From Chloroflexota bacterium (GTDB lineage: Bacteria > Chloroflexota > Dehalococcoidia > RBG-13-53-26), in contig JAUWXW010000125.1 of the NCBI GenBank assembly GCA_030616195.1, forward strand, positions 1 through 5,780: a DNA stretch of 5,780 bases, given 5' to 3'. How positions within the stretch are numbered: position 1 is the stretch's first letter; every line of letters starts with the position of its first letter. Below are positions 5,489-5,780 of the stretch, in pieces. The translations under genes were made by a program, and so were the position numbers. The notes below the pieces were generated by a model, which saw only the letters and a list, made by a program, of their open reading frames with translations, was not told the DNA's origin and did not search any database.

Positions 5489-5780
5489 GGTTTGATATGC
5501 TTGAGAGCCCAGAAAATCTTGTCATCGTCCAGGTAATTCTCTATCCGGTTTTCCTCGGACTCTCTCTCTGCTTCAAGCCAGTCATAGAAAGTCTGGCTGA
5601 CCAGTATATCCCTATGTTGCTGGCTCAGATCCATGTCTTCTTTGCTCAAAACCTTTATCAGCCAGTAGCCCGACTTCTTGCTTATGATTGCATGATGTAT
5701 TGGCTCGCTCAGCACATTCAGACCAAGATCAAGGATGCCGTCAAGGTTGTCTTCGCCAAACCGTGACTTGGCATCTTCCA
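5485..5780 (-). CDS. C-terminal fragment of a probable PpiC/SurA-type peptidyl-prolyl isomerase (5' end outside window)
   Basis: The minus-strand frame is open from the right edge to the TGA at 5485-5487, giving about 98 C-terminal residues; a GTG at 5715 is internal. The segment LGLNVLSEPIHHAIISKKSG followed by YWLIKVLSKE resembles the end of a parvulin (PpiC) domain, where a 'G...P...GY(W/Y)IIKV' pattern closes the fold. The tail YDWLEAERESEE and YLDDDKIFWALKHI resembles the C-terminal helices of SurA/PrsA-like foldases in Chloroflexota. Family members act outside the cytoplasmic membrane, helping secreted proteins fold, but the signal or anchor region lies outside the window. The parvulin part is degenerate, so activity cannot be judged. 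The gene overlaps hom by 4 bases (ATGA), which places it in the same transcription unit although its role is unrelated to threonine synthesis. Confidence 0.62.
   Translation of the reverse strand, partial: EDAKSRFGEDNLDGILDLGLNVLSEPIHHAIISKKSGYWLIKVLSKEDMDLSQQHRDILVSQTFYDWLEAERESEENRIENYLDDDKIFWALKHIKP

Noticed and set aside
5485..5715. A 76-residue stand-alone gene starting at a GTG at 5715
   Set aside because: The frame stays open to the window edge and the upstream residues continue the parvulin-like pattern, so the GTG is internal to a longer gene.
5497..5766. 89-residue hydrophobic plus-strand ORF at the right end
   Set aside because: It looks membrane-like, but it is antisense to the frame that continues off the edge with PPIase-like sequence and couples to hom; the hydrophobicity follows from the charged residues on the other strand.

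Overview
The window looks like an ordinary chromosomal segment of a bacterium, most plausibly of the phylum Chloroflexota (Dehalococcoidia-like). That placement is an impression. It rests on the short zinc-ribbon-free ThrC, the arrangement PPIase - hom - small Cys protein - thrC, and an AT-rich semi-palindromic intergenic element of a kind I associate with groundwater and sediment metagenome genomes. No rRNA or other phylogenetic marker is present, so it is not proven.

Layout. At the left end (1-402, + strand) is the C-terminal part of the RNA-binding protein Tex, ending in an S1 domain. A 147-base gap (403-549) holds three hairpins in tandem. A complete B12-binding-type radical SAM enzyme follows (550-1998, +). 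It converges tail to tail, 7 bases apart, with folE (GTP cyclohydrolase I, 2006-2575, -). Upstream of folE is a 280-base non-coding gap (2576-2855) with folE's ribosome binding site and a strongly AT-rich nested inverted repeat (about 2656-2813). The right half is a minus-strand gene string, in transcription order: the C-terminus of a probable PpiC/SurA-type peptidyl-prolyl isomerase (cut by the right edge), hom (homoserine dehydrogenase with ACT domain), a 68-residue cysteine-rich protein, and thrC (threonine synthase). These four are very tightly packed: a 4-base ATGA overlap, then gaps of 11 and 12 bases. They are very probably one transcription unit.

Function. Hom makes homoserine from aspartate semialdehyde, and ThrC converts O-phosphohomoserine to threonine. 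The intervening homoserine kinase is not in the window. FolE starts tetrahydrofolate synthesis (or supplies queuosine/pterin precursors). The radical SAM enzyme has intact Fe-S cluster cysteines but no substrate that can be read from sequence.

I see no defence system, mobile-element gene, CRISPR array, tRNA or rRNA. The best candidates for something little described are the small cysteine-rich protein locked between hom and thrC in the same reading frame as thrC, the paired hairpins at 454-500 with a mutually exclusive alternative pairing, and the AT-rich palindromic element before folE.
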